A DNA stretch of 64,000 nt, from contig NZ_NQKI01000001.1 in NCBI RefSeq assembly GCF_002269125.1, positions 308,548 through 372,547 on the forward strand. Direction: 5' to 3'. A program made the position numbers and the translations under genes. Every line of letters begins with the position of its first letter. The stretch's first letter is position 1. The notes under the pieces are model-generated. The model worked only from the letters and a program-made list of their open reading frames with translations, was not told the DNA's origin and searched no databases. Shown here in pieces: positions 27,452 through 36,476 of the stretch. This DNA comes from Pseudomonas lundensis (GTDB lineage Bacteria > Pseudomonadota > Gammaproteobacteria > Pseudomonadales > Pseudomonadaceae).

Positions 27452-30160
27452 TTATCTCGCAGGGAAAGTCTTGAGCACGTGGCCCAAACGTTCATTTTGT
27501 TCTGGAGTGATTTCATTACCGGAGCCATGCCCGGCGTTTTCCATCGTGATGTAGGCCACACCGCTCAGCCAGTCGCCCAAAAACTGCTGCGCCTGATTCG
27601 CCGGTTGCGCCGGCAGAATTGGCAGTTGGTCCGGGGCCACGTCGCCGTAAAACGCAAACAGCGCATCACGATTGCCCGCATGGCTTTTCGGGCGCTCAGC
27701 CAGAGGCTTTTGGGTGTAACCGAACCAGGCCACGAAGTCGCTCAATACGCGTTGCACTTCCAGCACCTGGCGTTCAACCATCTGATCGCGGCGCGACCCG
27801 CTTTGCGCCCGCTTGAGCACAGCGTCGCGCAGCTGACCCGGCAAATCGAGGCGATAGCCGCTGGTGATGAGTTCGTCCACCAGGGCCTCAATCGACGGTT
27901 TGTCGAGTTGCAGCACATCCATCAAGCCCTGACGGCCGGGAATCGCACGCAGGTAGGCAATCCAGTCTTTGAACACCGCACGGGCGAACTTGTGCTCGTT
28001 GCTCTGCAGCTCTGGCGCCTTGTTGCCCTCGGTGGCCGCCGCAACGGGCGCATCGAAGTCCACCGACAGATCACCAAAGCTGTCGCCAAAATCAAAGTCG
28101 CTGCTCGGCGCGTAAATCTGCGGTTTTTTCTCAACCACTTCGGCGTCATCTTCGGCGTGTTCGCTGTCGTCTTCGTCATACACGCCGTTGAGGTACAGCT
28201 CGCGGATGTCTTCGCTGGGCAGTTGCAAGGTGTTGATCAGCTCACCCAACACCGGACCACGGCGCTTGAGCTGGGCCAGAATCATCTGCGCCTGTTCGCG
28301 CTTGGCAGCACTGGCGTCGTCGCCATCGGCCCGGTACAAGCGGCTCAAGGCCTTGAGCGTGTCGCCGTTGAGGGTCTGGTCCAGTTGTTCGCGAATACGG
28401 CTGAGCTTGAACTCAAGCCCTGCCAGTTCGCTGAAGCTTTCACTGAAACGGGTGATGCCGCCATCGTTGAGGGTCAGCATCGCGTCCCACGCCTGATCGA
28501 CGTCTTTGACGTGCTTGCTCACCAGCTCGGCCTTGGCGAAGGTCTTGCGCATCAGCGTCAACTGCTCGCCGCAGCTGTCGGAGAATTGCTGCTCGTCCTT
28601 GCCCACAAGGTTGATAAACGGCGTCGGCATACGCGGTTTACGCACCAGATAGGTGTTGTTGAACGCCTGGTCGTTCTTCCAGTTGGCCATCCACGGGAAG
28701 CTCTTGAAGCGCTCCAGCATGGTGCGCGTCATCATGCCTTCCCACTCTTCGTCCAACTGAAGCGCGGATTTTTGCAGGGACTGGGCGATGCACTTGTCGA
28801 ACATGGTCAGGGCCCAGATCAGGCCGGTCGCACGGCCCGCACGCTCTTGCGCGGTCTTGCCCTGAGTGACTTCAATCCAGCGGCTGAGCACCGGGCCTAC
28901 GTCATTCACGTCGCTCTGGTTGGTGGAACCGGTACACACCACCAGCGCGTTCATTTCCTGATCGTCGGTGTAGCGTTCGAACAGGTAGGCCACCTTGCCC
29001 CGCAGGATCAATTGCGAGACCGAGTTTTCCTGACCGTTTTCGCTGGAGATGCTGCTGATCTGACGTCGCCCGCGGTAGCCGGGGAAGTCGAGCAGGTCGA
29101 CTTGTTCAACGATTTTCGCGTTCGGGGTTTCAACCAGCCGAAAGGTCATTTCCGCCGTCAGCGCCGCCAGTTGGGCGATCGGCAGGGAGTTGGGGTTCTG
29201 CAGGCGGCCGTCGGTGAACGGACGCACTTCGACTGGCAGATCCTGCGGGCTGCCGAAGCGCTCCAGGATGTCGACGCTCATGATGCTGTTGCGGCGGCTG
29301 TATTCGTCGCCCTGACGCTCCACCAGTACCGAGAGCGGCGCAAACACCGTCGCCGGCATGCCGAGGCGGTTCAGCGAACCGGCCAATTGCTGGTACACAC
29401 GGGTCAGCGCATGTTGCTCGCCCCACAGGATCGAGAACAGCTCGCCCCGTTCCTGAAAGTTCAGGCGCGGCGCCAGCTTGATCACTTTGGGCCAGTAGTG
29501 ATGGGTCAGTGCCTTGAGGGATTTTTCGAAGCTCTTGTTCAGGTAGTCGAGCAGCGAGACCACGTCGTCAGCGCTGACACCTGGCTGCAAAGGCCCGGTT
29601 TCACGGCCTTCGAACGGCTTGAGGGCTTTGCGGATGCACTCTTCGTCGATGACGTAATTGACCTTTTCCTGATCAAAGTCCTTGAACCAGGTGTTGGCCA
29701 GAATCTTCGCCAGCTCAATTTCGTTAAACAGTTTGAGCTCGACCGGGAAGTTATCGTCTTCGCTCTTTTTCGCCAGACGGCTGAAACGCGTGACCAGCCC
29801 GGTGGCTTCTTTACCGCCACCGCCAGGGTTCACGTGCTCGATAAAGTCCATGCGCTGAGTGCCAAAATCGGTTTCCAGCGTGCCTTTGGGGCCTGCGGCG
29901 AGGGCCGAAATCAGAAAGGACTTGCCCGCCTGCGACAAGCCGAAAAACCCGGCCGTCATCGGCGTGGTCGCCACACGGCTCAGGCTCTTGGCCTGATTGC
30001 GCGCCTTGTGCAGTTCCAGGCTCAGCTTGTCGGCTTCGCTGTCCAGACGCGGAGCGGTGACGCGGGTTTTCTCCACCCAGTCCAGCGCCTGACCGGCACC
30101 TTCATACACCGCTGCCCAGCTGTCTCGCAGGGCTTGTTGCTCAGGGGTCAGAATGCTCAT
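27452..30160 (-). CDS. srfC: SrfC family protein, dynamin-like GTPase
   Basis: From the ATG at 30160 (ATGA overlap with srfB) the product has 902 residues. A P-loop, GFFGLSQAGKSFL, lies near residue 75; a G3-like DLLDFPGYRGRR near 352 and a G4-like LTMFDK near 448 complete a GTPase of the dynamin superfamily with a wide insert between G1 and G3. The later half is helical and fits a stalk region, with an acidic low-complexity stretch near 670 (DEDDSEHAEDDAEVVE). The Salmonella homologue was named as an SsrB-regulated virulence factor; its biochemical role is not settled. I infer nucleotide-driven membrane or polymer remodelling. Confidence 0.8.
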   Translation of the reverse strand: MSILTPEQQALRDSWAAVYEGAGQALDWVEKTRVTAPRLDSEADKLSLELHKARNQAKSLSRVATTPMTAGFFGLSQAGKSFLISALAAGPKGTLETDFGTQRMDFIEHVNPGGGGKEATGLVTRFSRLAKKSEDDNFPVELKLFNEIELAKILANTWFKDFDQEKVNYVIDEECIRKALKPFEGRETGPLQPGVSADDVVSLLDYLNKSFEKSLKALTHHYWPKVIKLAPRLNFQERGELFSILWGEQHALTRVYQQLAGSLNRLGMPATVFAPLSVLVERQGDEYSRRNSIMSVDILERFGSPQDLPVEVRPFTDGRLQNPNSLPIAQLAALTAEMTFRLVETPNAKIVEQVDLLDFPGYRGRRQISSISSENGQENSVSQLILRGKVAYLFERYTDDQEMNALVVCTGSTNQSDVNDVGPVLSRWIEVTQGKTAQERAGRATGLIWALTMFDKCIAQSLQKSALQLDEEWEGMMTRTMLERFKSFPWMANWKNDQAFNNTYLVRKPRMPTPFINLVGKDEQQFSDSCGEQLTLMRKTFAKAELVSKHVKDVDQAWDAMLTLNDGGITRFSESFSELAGLEFKLSRIREQLDQTLNGDTLKALSRLYRADGDDASAAKREQAQMILAQLKRRGPVLGELINTLQLPSEDIRELYLNGVYDEDDSEHAEDDAEVVEKKPQIYAPSSDFDFGDSFGDLSVDFDAPVAAATEGNKAPELQSNEHKFARAVFKDWIAYLRAIPGRQGLMDVLQLDKPSIEALVDELITSGYRLDLPGQLRDAVLKRAQSGSRRDQMVERQVLEVQRVLSDFVAWFGYTQKPLAERPKSHAGNRDALFAFYGDVAPDQLPILPAQPANQAQQFLGDWLSGVAYITMENAGHGSGNEITPEQNERLGHVLKTFPAR

Positions 30161-33100
30161 TTGCGTTTTACGCTCCCGCTGTCCAGCCAATACTTGTTGT
30201 CACTCAAGCCCGCTACCAGCAACGTGTTGAGTTGCAGCACCAGATCGGTCTTGCGGAACGATTTGTCGGTGTTGGATTCCACCAGGTCGATGCTCAGCAG
30301 GTCGCTGAGTTGTTCCTGGCGCTTCATCTGTGCGGTCGGCTCAAGCACTTTGAAGGTGACGTTGACCACCGGCATCTCGCCTGCAACCAAAGGCCGCGCT
30401 TCGGAGAACCGCTGACGCCCCGACGGCGTGAAGCTCAGGGTGTACAGCGGCGAAGCGGACCAGCGCTCGGCCGCCAGTTGGCGGAAACCCAAGCGCATGT
30501 CACCGCGCATTGCCAACGCGGGCGTACGGGCGTCGAGGCCCTCACCGATTTCAGGTAGCACGATGCGCCCGTCCGCCGATTTCAGGTCGCGGTACAGCAC
30601 GTCGGCGTCGGTGATGATGTTGCTCAGGTCGATCACGCCCATGTGCTTGATCGTCGAGTAGGGCTTGAGCGCCGAAGAGCGGAAGTAGAAGTTCGGCACG
30701 CTGTGGTTGGCGCACAGCAGGCACAGCATGGCGCCCACCGAGGCGGTGCTTTTCGGGTCGTCGATCAGGCCGTTCTTGTGGAACGGGTACCAGCCGCCGG
30801 TGCGGTAGTTTTGCAGCGCGAGGATGCGGCCCGGTGGCAGCGGCAGCATTTTACGGATAAACGCCTGAATGCCCGGCAAGCGGGACGGGCGACCGGTCAA
30901 CAGCAACATGTCGCACGGGTAGTGGGCGATCACTTCACACAGCGCACCGAGGATTTTGGTGATGTTGATCTTGCCGTTGAGGAACGCGCCATGCATTACC
31001 TGCAGGTCAAAGGTGATGGGGGTCTTGAGCAGGTCGAAATCGGTCTGGCCCCCCAGCTCACGGCGAACCGCGCTGTTCACGTAATCGAGCACGCTCTGGC
31101 TGATGGCGTCTTTGCCGAGCAGTTGCAAGTAGGTGTGGGTGCTGGCAACGACCGGGAACTCCGGGTTGTAGAGCTCGTAGTGACGCAGCAGCTCCAGCCC
31201 CAACGGGGTGAACACCTGCAGGTTCAGTTGCTGGCGCAGCACCATGTCTTGCGCACTGCCGGACTCGGCGCCGCACAGGCGCGACATGAGCGAAGCCGGG
31301 GCTTTCACGCCAGCGTCCTGCAAGGCTTTCTCGAAGCTGGGCAGGATGAACTCCTGGATCACGTCGAGCAGGATGTCGTCGCCCGCCACCTTGAAGCCAT
31401 CACGGAAACGCTGTTCCGGCACGATGTGCACGTTACTGCCGCTGGTGGCGTTGCCCGCCCGGTCCAGCCGGTAGTCAGTAATGACCAGATCCGTGGTGCC
31501 GCCACCGATGTCGATGGTGGCCAGCGTGATGCGCTCACGATCTGTCTTGCCGGGGCGCGAGATGGCGTCGAAAAACTCTTCGGGGTGGCCCGCAAAGTTT
31601 TCGTTCACTTCGGTGTAGAGGTACACCAGTTGACCGCACGAGGCCTCGTCCCATTCCACGCGTACCTTGGGCAGCGGCGTAGTGGACGGCGCGGCGTCCT
31701 GATCGTAGGGGTCCAGTTCATCGGTCTGCCAGTTCAGGCTCTTCCACACCAGGCCGATGGCGTGGCGCATGCGTTTCTCAAGGATACTGCGCTCAGCCTG
31801 CGGCATGCCCGGCGGCACGGTCAGGGTGATGCTGTTCAGACGACGGGGCACGCGGGTATGGCCCTGACGCGAGCGCTGGGCAGGGCTGTTGATTTGCATC
31901 AGCGCCTGCGCCAGCACCTCGGCCAGCATGAAGGTCATCAGCGAACTGCGCGAATAACGCGGCATGAACACAGGCAGTTGCTCGTCAGGGTTGAGGCTGT
32001 ACAACGCGTCGCCGGTCTCGTTAATCAAATGCGAAAACGGGGAGGCCGTGGCGAACGGTTCCTTGTCGGTCTTGACGTAGGCACAGTTGAAGCGCCAGCC
32101 GTGGTCGTAGGTGTTCTCATCCCACAGATAGCGCTTGGGGCTCGACAGCCCGGTCGATCCTTCAGTGCCACGGCGGCGGCTGGCCAGGCGCCCGGCCTCC
32201 TTGCCGACGCGGGCGATGGTGGCCCACTGGAACGCATCGTGACGGCCGCTTTTGACTGAGCAATGGTCCTTGCCGAACGACGCTTGCGCGAACTCGACGC
32301 GGCTTTCGAAGGCGTCGTTGTAGGTGTGCTCAGGGGTAATCAGGTCGCGCAGCTCAAGCACATAGTTGTCCTTGAGGCCCGAGCCGGTCTGGCCGTGGTC
32401 TTCGATGAGAATCCCGCAGGTGCGCGAATTGCCGACGTCGAGTACCAGGTCCACCGGAATCGGCGGCGTGACACCGCTGCCGTGGCTCGCCACAACCTTG
32501 AGCTCCGGCACATTGACCTGCGGCGGCGGGGTGTTGTTGTCACGGGTGGTGCACGGCTCCATGAACAAGCTGAGCAGGTTCAGGTAGTGCGCTTCGGGCC
32601 AACCGTCCTTGATGTCTTTTTCCAGCTCGTCGCGCGGGGTTTTCGGGTTGCCTTCCTTGAACACTTCCAGCAGCCATTCCTTGACCCAGATCTGATCGAG
32701 GAACCAGCGCGCCTGCTGCGGCTTGCACGCCAGCTTGAAAGTGACGCCCGAACTGGCGTCGTCCTTGTTCGGGCCCAAATAGAGGCTGCCGTCGTGCTTG
32801 TCCATGGTGCGGGTGTCGAATGCCAGCGTCAGGCGATGGGTGTTGCCATCGACATCCGGCTCGGCCAGACGCACCAGACGCATGCGCGACCAGTTGGTCG
32901 GGCCTTGGTCAAAGGTGAACGGCGGGCGATGACGGAACACAGGAATCGGCAGCCAAAGCCCGTCGTAGAGCTGCAGGCTGCTGTCCATGCTGATGTTCAG
33001 GGTGCTGCGCGCTTCGACGGTCTTACCCGGCTCGCTCTCGTAAAAGTAGCTGGTCATGCCGTTGCGCTCGCCTTCTTCAAGGCGGCACAGCAAACCATTG

Positions 33101-33228
33101 GTCAGCGGCGCGAAGTCACCGGACGGCAGTTTTTTCGGGTCCAGTCGCAGGGCGAAATCCATGAACTGGACGCCGGTGTCACCCACGAGGATGACGGTGT
33201 CTTCAAATTGGGTAACTTGAGGCAGCAT
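30157..33228 (-). CDS. srfB: SrfB family protein, actin/Hsp70-fold ATPase
   Basis: A 1023-residue protein. The ASKHA (sugar kinase/Hsp70/actin) nucleotide site is visible as phosphate-1 DLVLDVGNSRTCGI (about residue 262), phosphate-2 TIDIGGGTTDLVITD (about 571) and adenosine motif LLLTGRPSRLPGI (about 774). Residues 1-250 are a separate N-terminal domain. Annotated relatives are called virulence factor SrfB after Salmonella. The gene is second in the operon, 18 bp after srfA, and coupled to srfC by ATGA. An actin-like ATPase next to a dynamin-like GTPase suggests a joint cytoskeletal or scaffold activity. Confidence 0.85.
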   Translation of the reverse strand: MLPQVTQFEDTVILVGDTGVQFMDFALRLDPKKLPSGDFAPLTNGLLCRLEEGERNGMTSYFYESEPGKTVEARSTLNISMDSSLQLYDGLWLPIPVFRHRPPFTFDQGPTNWSRMRLVRLAEPDVDGNTHRLTLAFDTRTMDKHDGSLYLGPNKDDASSGVTFKLACKPQQARWFLDQIWVKEWLLEVFKEGNPKTPRDELEKDIKDGWPEAHYLNLLSLFMEPCTTRDNNTPPPQVNVPELKVVASHGSGVTPPIPVDLVLDVGNSRTCGILIEDHGQTGSGLKDNYVLELRDLITPEHTYNDAFESRVEFAQASFGKDHCSVKSGRHDAFQWATIARVGKEAGRLASRRRGTEGSTGLSSPKRYLWDENTYDHGWRFNCAYVKTDKEPFATASPFSHLINETGDALYSLNPDEQLPVFMPRYSRSSLMTFMLAEVLAQALMQINSPAQRSRQGHTRVPRRLNSITLTVPPGMPQAERSILEKRMRHAIGLVWKSLNWQTDELDPYDQDAAPSTTPLPKVRVEWDEASCGQLVYLYTEVNENFAGHPEEFFDAISRPGKTDRERITLATIDIGGGTTDLVITDYRLDRAGNATSGSNVHIVPEQRFRDGFKVAGDDILLDVIQEFILPSFEKALQDAGVKAPASLMSRLCGAESGSAQDMVLRQQLNLQVFTPLGLELLRHYELYNPEFPVVASTHTYLQLLGKDAISQSVLDYVNSAVRRELGGQTDFDLLKTPITFDLQVMHGAFLNGKINITKILGALCEVIAHYPCDMLLLTGRPSRLPGIQAFIRKMLPLPPGRILALQNYRTGGWYPFHKNGLIDDPKSTASVGAMLCLLCANHSVPNFYFRSSALKPYSTIKHMGVIDLSNIITDADVLYRDLKSADGRIVLPEIGEGLDARTPALAMRGDMRLGFRQLAAERWSASPLYTLSFTPSGRQRFSEARPLVAGEMPVVNVTFKVLEPTAQMKRQEQLSDLLSIDLVESNTDKSFRKTDLVLQLNTLLVAGLSDNKYWLDSGSVKRK

Positions 33229-33246
33229 GTCAGAGTCTTCCGGTCA

Positions 33247-34656
33247 TTATTCGCCCGTCTGGCGCATGGAGATGGGGAATTTCTTGTCTTCGTAAACGCC
33301 GGTGCAATCGGCAATGCTCTGGGCACCCTGACGGCAATCGACTTGCGGCATTTCGTAACTGCTGCCGTCACTGCACGCCGCCTGGCCCTGGCTATTGATC
33401 GCCAGGCTGCCACCTTGCATCGCTGCCGACACAGGGCCGGTGCAGTTGATGCCGTTGGCCTTGCGCACAATCACCTCGCCCTTGCCATCTTTGAACTGGT
33501 ATTCAAGGCGCAGTGGCTTGCCGGTATTTTTGTCTTGAATGCCTGCACCTGCACGGTAATGGCCGTTGAGGAAGTCCGCGTTACCATCGGGGCTGTCGGC
33601 CGGAATGGTCAGCGGTTCACCGGGGACACTCGGGGTTGTCGGCGCTTGCGGATCTTCAGGGATCTGCGGCGGGGCAGGCGGCGTTTGATCGGCCGGTTCG
33701 GTCGCATCCGGCGCCGATGGCTCGTCTGCGTTGGCAGGCGGCGCGGTGTCAGGCTCAGGTTCAGGTTGCGGCTGCGCTTGCTCAGGCAGGGGCTCAGCAG
33801 GGCGCTGCGCATCCGGCACGATGGGCAGCTCACCTTTGGGCAGCGAAGCGCCCTGGCCTGCGCCCGGCACGGTGGCGCCATCATTGGGCAGCGACAGGTC
33901 GGCGTTGGTGTCAGGCTGGGGCAGCGTTACATCAGGACGGTCAAGGCTCGGCAATGTTGGCCAGGTCGGCACGGGCAAACCCAACTGGGGCGCGCAGCCG
34001 CGCAGGCCAAACAACAGTAGCAACAACAGCAACAGCAACAGCAGTGGCAACAGCCACCACCAGCGACGCCACCACGGCCGCGCCACGACGGGCAGCGGTG
34101 CCGGGGCAGGCACGGGCTCGGCAATCGGCGGCACCACGGGCGCAGGCGTGACTAGCGGTGCCGCCTGCGGGCGCAAACAGTGCAACGGGTCCATGTGGTG
34201 ATCGGCACCGGGACGACGGAATCCCCAAAACGTCAGCACCGGTTTGCCATTAACCAGGTACACGTAGTTTTCGTCAGGGAACGGCAGCACATGCCCCAGC
34301 AGTTTGCCGAACACGGTGCGGTCGACAGAAGGCTTGGTGTCGCTGTGGGGATCGAGGTAAGTGGTACTGAGCTGATTGAGAAACGCCTGGAGCTTTTCCA
34401 GCTCAACCACGGCATGGCCGCGCTCATCAGGGGTGGCGCTGCTCCAGGGAATCACATCGCCGGGCAGCTCGCTGTACCAGTCAATGTTGTCACCCAGTTC
34501 ATCACTTTGCGGGATGGCCAGATGCTGAGCCATTTCGGGATTCTTGCGGCGAATGGCTTCGCGTAATTGCAGTGCTGCCCGGTAAACCGGTTGTCCGGTT
34601 TCGCCAAGGGCTGTGAAATCACCGCTTTTACCACTGCGTAGAAGTGCGCCGCGCAT
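33247..34656 (-). CDS. srfA: SrfA family protein, proline-rich single-pass membrane protein
   Basis: A 469-residue protein and first gene of the operon. Residues 1-150 form a cytoplasmic module also seen at the start of the terminal VWA protein. A Trp/Arg-rich flank (RPWWRRWWW) and a leucine run form one membrane segment at about 200-217. A Pro/Glu/Ala-rich stretch (about 225-360) follows, then a C-terminal domain of about 100 residues with four cysteines (NCTGP, ACSDG, DCRQG, DCTG), likely disulphide-bonded outside the cytoplasm. GGAG lies five bases before the ATG. The SrfA name rests on context with srfBC and architecture; the Salmonella protein was reported as an effector, which this topology does not favour. 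Confidence 0.7.
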   Translation of the reverse strand: MRGALLRSGKSGDFTALGETGQPVYRAALQLREAIRRKNPEMAQHLAIPQSDELGDNIDWYSELPGDVIPWSSATPDERGHAVVELEKLQAFLNQLSTTYLDPHSDTKPSVDRTVFGKLLGHVLPFPDENYVYLVNGKPVLTFWGFRRPGADHHMDPLHCLRPQAAPLVTPAPVVPPIAEPVPAPAPLPVVARPWWRRWWWLLPLLLLLLLLLLLFGLRGCAPQLGLPVPTWPTLPSLDRPDVTLPQPDTNADLSLPNDGATVPGAGQGASLPKGELPIVPDAQRPAEPLPEQAQPQPEPEPDTAPPANADEPSAPDATEPADQTPPAPPQIPEDPQAPTTPSVPGEPLTIPADSPDGNADFLNGHYRAGAGIQDKNTGKPLRLEYQFKDGKGEVIVRKANGINCTGPVSAAMQGGSLAINSQGQAACSDGSSYEMPQVDCRQGAQSIADCTGVYEDKKFPISMRQTGE

Positions 34657-34734
34657 CCGAGCTCCATCTTTAAAATTCGCGCGGTTAAACCCGGACGAGT
34701 GCCCGAACCGCTTCCTTGATTAAGCGCGAGACAG

Positions 34735-34770
34735 TAATGGCTAATCGACATCGGAGTCAATTAGCCATTA
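34735..34770. promoter_or_regulatory. Inverted repeat upstream of srfA, candidate operator
   Basis: TAATGGCTAAT (34735-34745) and ATTAGCCATTA (34760-34770) are perfect 11-bp inverted copies separated by 14 bases, 79-114 bases before the srfA start. There is no T tract, so a terminator is unlikely. An operator for a dimeric regulator is the simplest reading. Confidence 0.5.
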
Positions 34771-34882
34771 GCTGACAGCTATCATTTTCCGGGTTAGCGG
34801 CAGCGTTTACTGAGGATGTGAGCCGTAACTTAAGCCAAGGAAGGGATGAACAGAACGCTTTAAGCCAGTGCGCAGTGACGCT

Positions 34883-36376
34883 TCACCCGCTGGCCGGTCG
34901 GTATTGCAACGCTTCTGCCAAATGCCTGCGCTCGATGGACTCAACGCCTTCCAGATCCGCCAGCGTACGCGCCACTTTCAATAAACGATGTGCGGCCCGT
35001 AGCGATAACGTCATGCGCTCGCAGGCGTTTTCCAACCAGGTGTTATCTGTATCGCTCAAGCGGCAATGGCTGCGCACGCCGGGCAAGTCGAGAAACGCAT
35101 TGGCGCACCCTTGGCGTCGAACTTGCCGCTCACGGGCCGCCGCCACTGACGCGGCGGCTGTCGCGGTGTTGTCTCCCGAGGACGGGAGCGGATTGAGCGA
35201 GGTGGTTTCACGGGCCACGGTCAGGTGCAGGTCGATACGGTCCAGCAGTGGGCCGGACAGCTTATTGCGATAACGCTGGATCTGCTCCGGGGTACAGCGG
35301 CATCGTCCCGTCGGCCCCCCGAGATACCCGCACGGGCACGGGTTCATGGCCGCCACCAGTTGAAAGCGCGCCGGAAAACGCATCCGGTCTCGCGCCCGCG
35401 CAATCACAATAAAACCTGACTCCATAGGCTCTCGCAAAACCTCCAGCACCTTGCGATCGAACTCAGGCAGTTCGTCAAGGAACAAGACCCCATGATGGGC
35501 CAGCGTGATTTCACCGGGCTGTGGCTTAGAGCCGCCACCGACCAAGGCTGGCCCGGACGCCGAATGATGGGGCTGACGAAACGGGCGTTGGGGCCAACTG
35601 CTCAGCGGTACATGACTGGCCACCGACTGGATGGCTGCGACCTCCAGCGCTTCGGGCTCATCAAGCGGCGGCAATAAGCCGGGCAAGCGACTGGCCAGCA
35701 AGGTTTTACCGGTGCCGGGCGGGCCTGTGAACAGCAGGTTATGACTGCCAGCAGCCGCGACCAGCAAGGCGCGCTTGGCCGACAACTGGCCTTGTACGTC
35801 ACTCAGGTCGGGATACGGCTTGCTCACCTGCAGCAGGCCGCTGGCGCTGTAAGGTTCCATCACGGCACGGCCTGCAAAGTGCGCGACCACTTGCAACAAA
35901 TGCTCGACCGCAATCACCGTCAGCCCGGAGGCCAGGCACGCTTCCTCGGCATTGGCCTGGGGCACCACCAGCGCACGCCCCGCGGCCCGCGCCGCCAGTG
36001 CAGCAGGCAGCACGCCTTGCACCGGACGAATCGCACCCGACAGGGCCAACTCGCCTAAAAACTCGACGCGTTCCAGCGCCGTGGCGGGCAGTTGCCCACT
36101 GGCGGCCAAAATGCCCAGCGCAATGGCCACATCAAAACGCCCGCCGTCCTTGGGCAGGTCGGCGGGCGCGAGGTTAAGCGTGATACGGCGAGCCGGAAAG
36201 TCAAAGCCGGAATTGAGGATCGCACTGCGCACCCGGTCCTTGCTTTCCTTGACGGCGGTTTCGGGTAAACCGACCAGCGTCAACGCGGGCAAGCCATTGG
36301 CCAGATGCGCTTCGACGGTAACGACAGGCGCCTCGACGCCGACTTGGGCACGGCTGTGAACAATCGCCAGAGACAT
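34883..36376 (-). CDS. comM: YifB/ComM family Mg-chelatase-like ATPase
   Basis: A 497-residue AAA+ protein. An N-terminal Lon-protease-like domain (about 1-170) is followed by Mg-chelatase AAA+ with Walker A GPPGTGKTLLASRLPG (about 218) and Walker B LFLDELPEF, then a C-terminal domain with zinc-type cysteines (NPCPCGYLGGPTGRC). ComM is a hexameric branch-migration helicase that promotes integration during natural transformation. It lies after ubiK, in the usual Pseudomonas order, and ends 227 bp before the Srf operon. Confidence 0.95.
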   Translation of the reverse strand: MSLAIVHSRAQVGVEAPVVTVEAHLANGLPALTLVGLPETAVKESKDRVRSAILNSGFDFPARRITLNLAPADLPKDGGRFDVAIALGILAASGQLPATALERVEFLGELALSGAIRPVQGVLPAALAARAAGRALVVPQANAEEACLASGLTVIAVEHLLQVVAHFAGRAVMEPYSASGLLQVSKPYPDLSDVQGQLSAKRALLVAAAGSHNLLFTGPPGTGKTLLASRLPGLLPPLDEPEALEVAAIQSVASHVPLSSWPQRPFRQPHHSASGPALVGGGSKPQPGEITLAHHGVLFLDELPEFDRKVLEVLREPMESGFIVIARARDRMRFPARFQLVAAMNPCPCGYLGGPTGRCRCTPEQIQRYRNKLSGPLLDRIDLHLTVARETTSLNPLPSSGDNTATAAASVAAARERQVRRQGCANAFLDLPGVRSHCRLSDTDNTWLENACERMTLSLRAAHRLLKVARTLADLEGVESIERRHLAEALQYRPASG

Positions 36377-36476
36377 GACTCGTTCCTTGAGTGGGCAAAA
36401 AGCGCATCCTGCGCGAATTGACGATCAAGGGGAGGGACTCAATGGATACGGGATGTGAATGCGCGTAGCGACTCAC

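Larger units (their letters stand above)
18383..34656 (-). other. Eleven-gene Srf/Tag-like operon
   Basis: Eleven minus-strand genes run from srfA (34656) to a terminal VWA protein (18383) with gaps or overlaps of 61 bases or fewer: 18-bp gap, ATGA overlap, 3-bp gap, ATGA overlap, 10-bp gap, 17-bp overlap, 11-bp overlap, 33-bp, 4-bp and 63-bp gaps. This spacing indicates a single transcript with coupled translation. The set combines srfABC with homologues resembling the T6SS sensory proteins TagT, TagS, TagR, TagQ and the periplasmic half of PpkA. No T6SS structural gene, kinase or phosphatase is present. Confidence 0.8.

Noticed and set aside
26522..30415. Very long open frame (1297 codons) on the plus strand
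   Set aside because: It lies opposite srfC and the TPR protein gene, which have clear motifs; its translation is low-complexity His/Arg/Val-rich sequence typical of the strand opposite a GC-rich gene.
34005..34060. Repeated CAACAG-like triplets resembling a microsatellite
   Set aside because: They encode the leucine run of the SrfA membrane helix on the minus strand; a codon-level repeat, though slippage there is possible.
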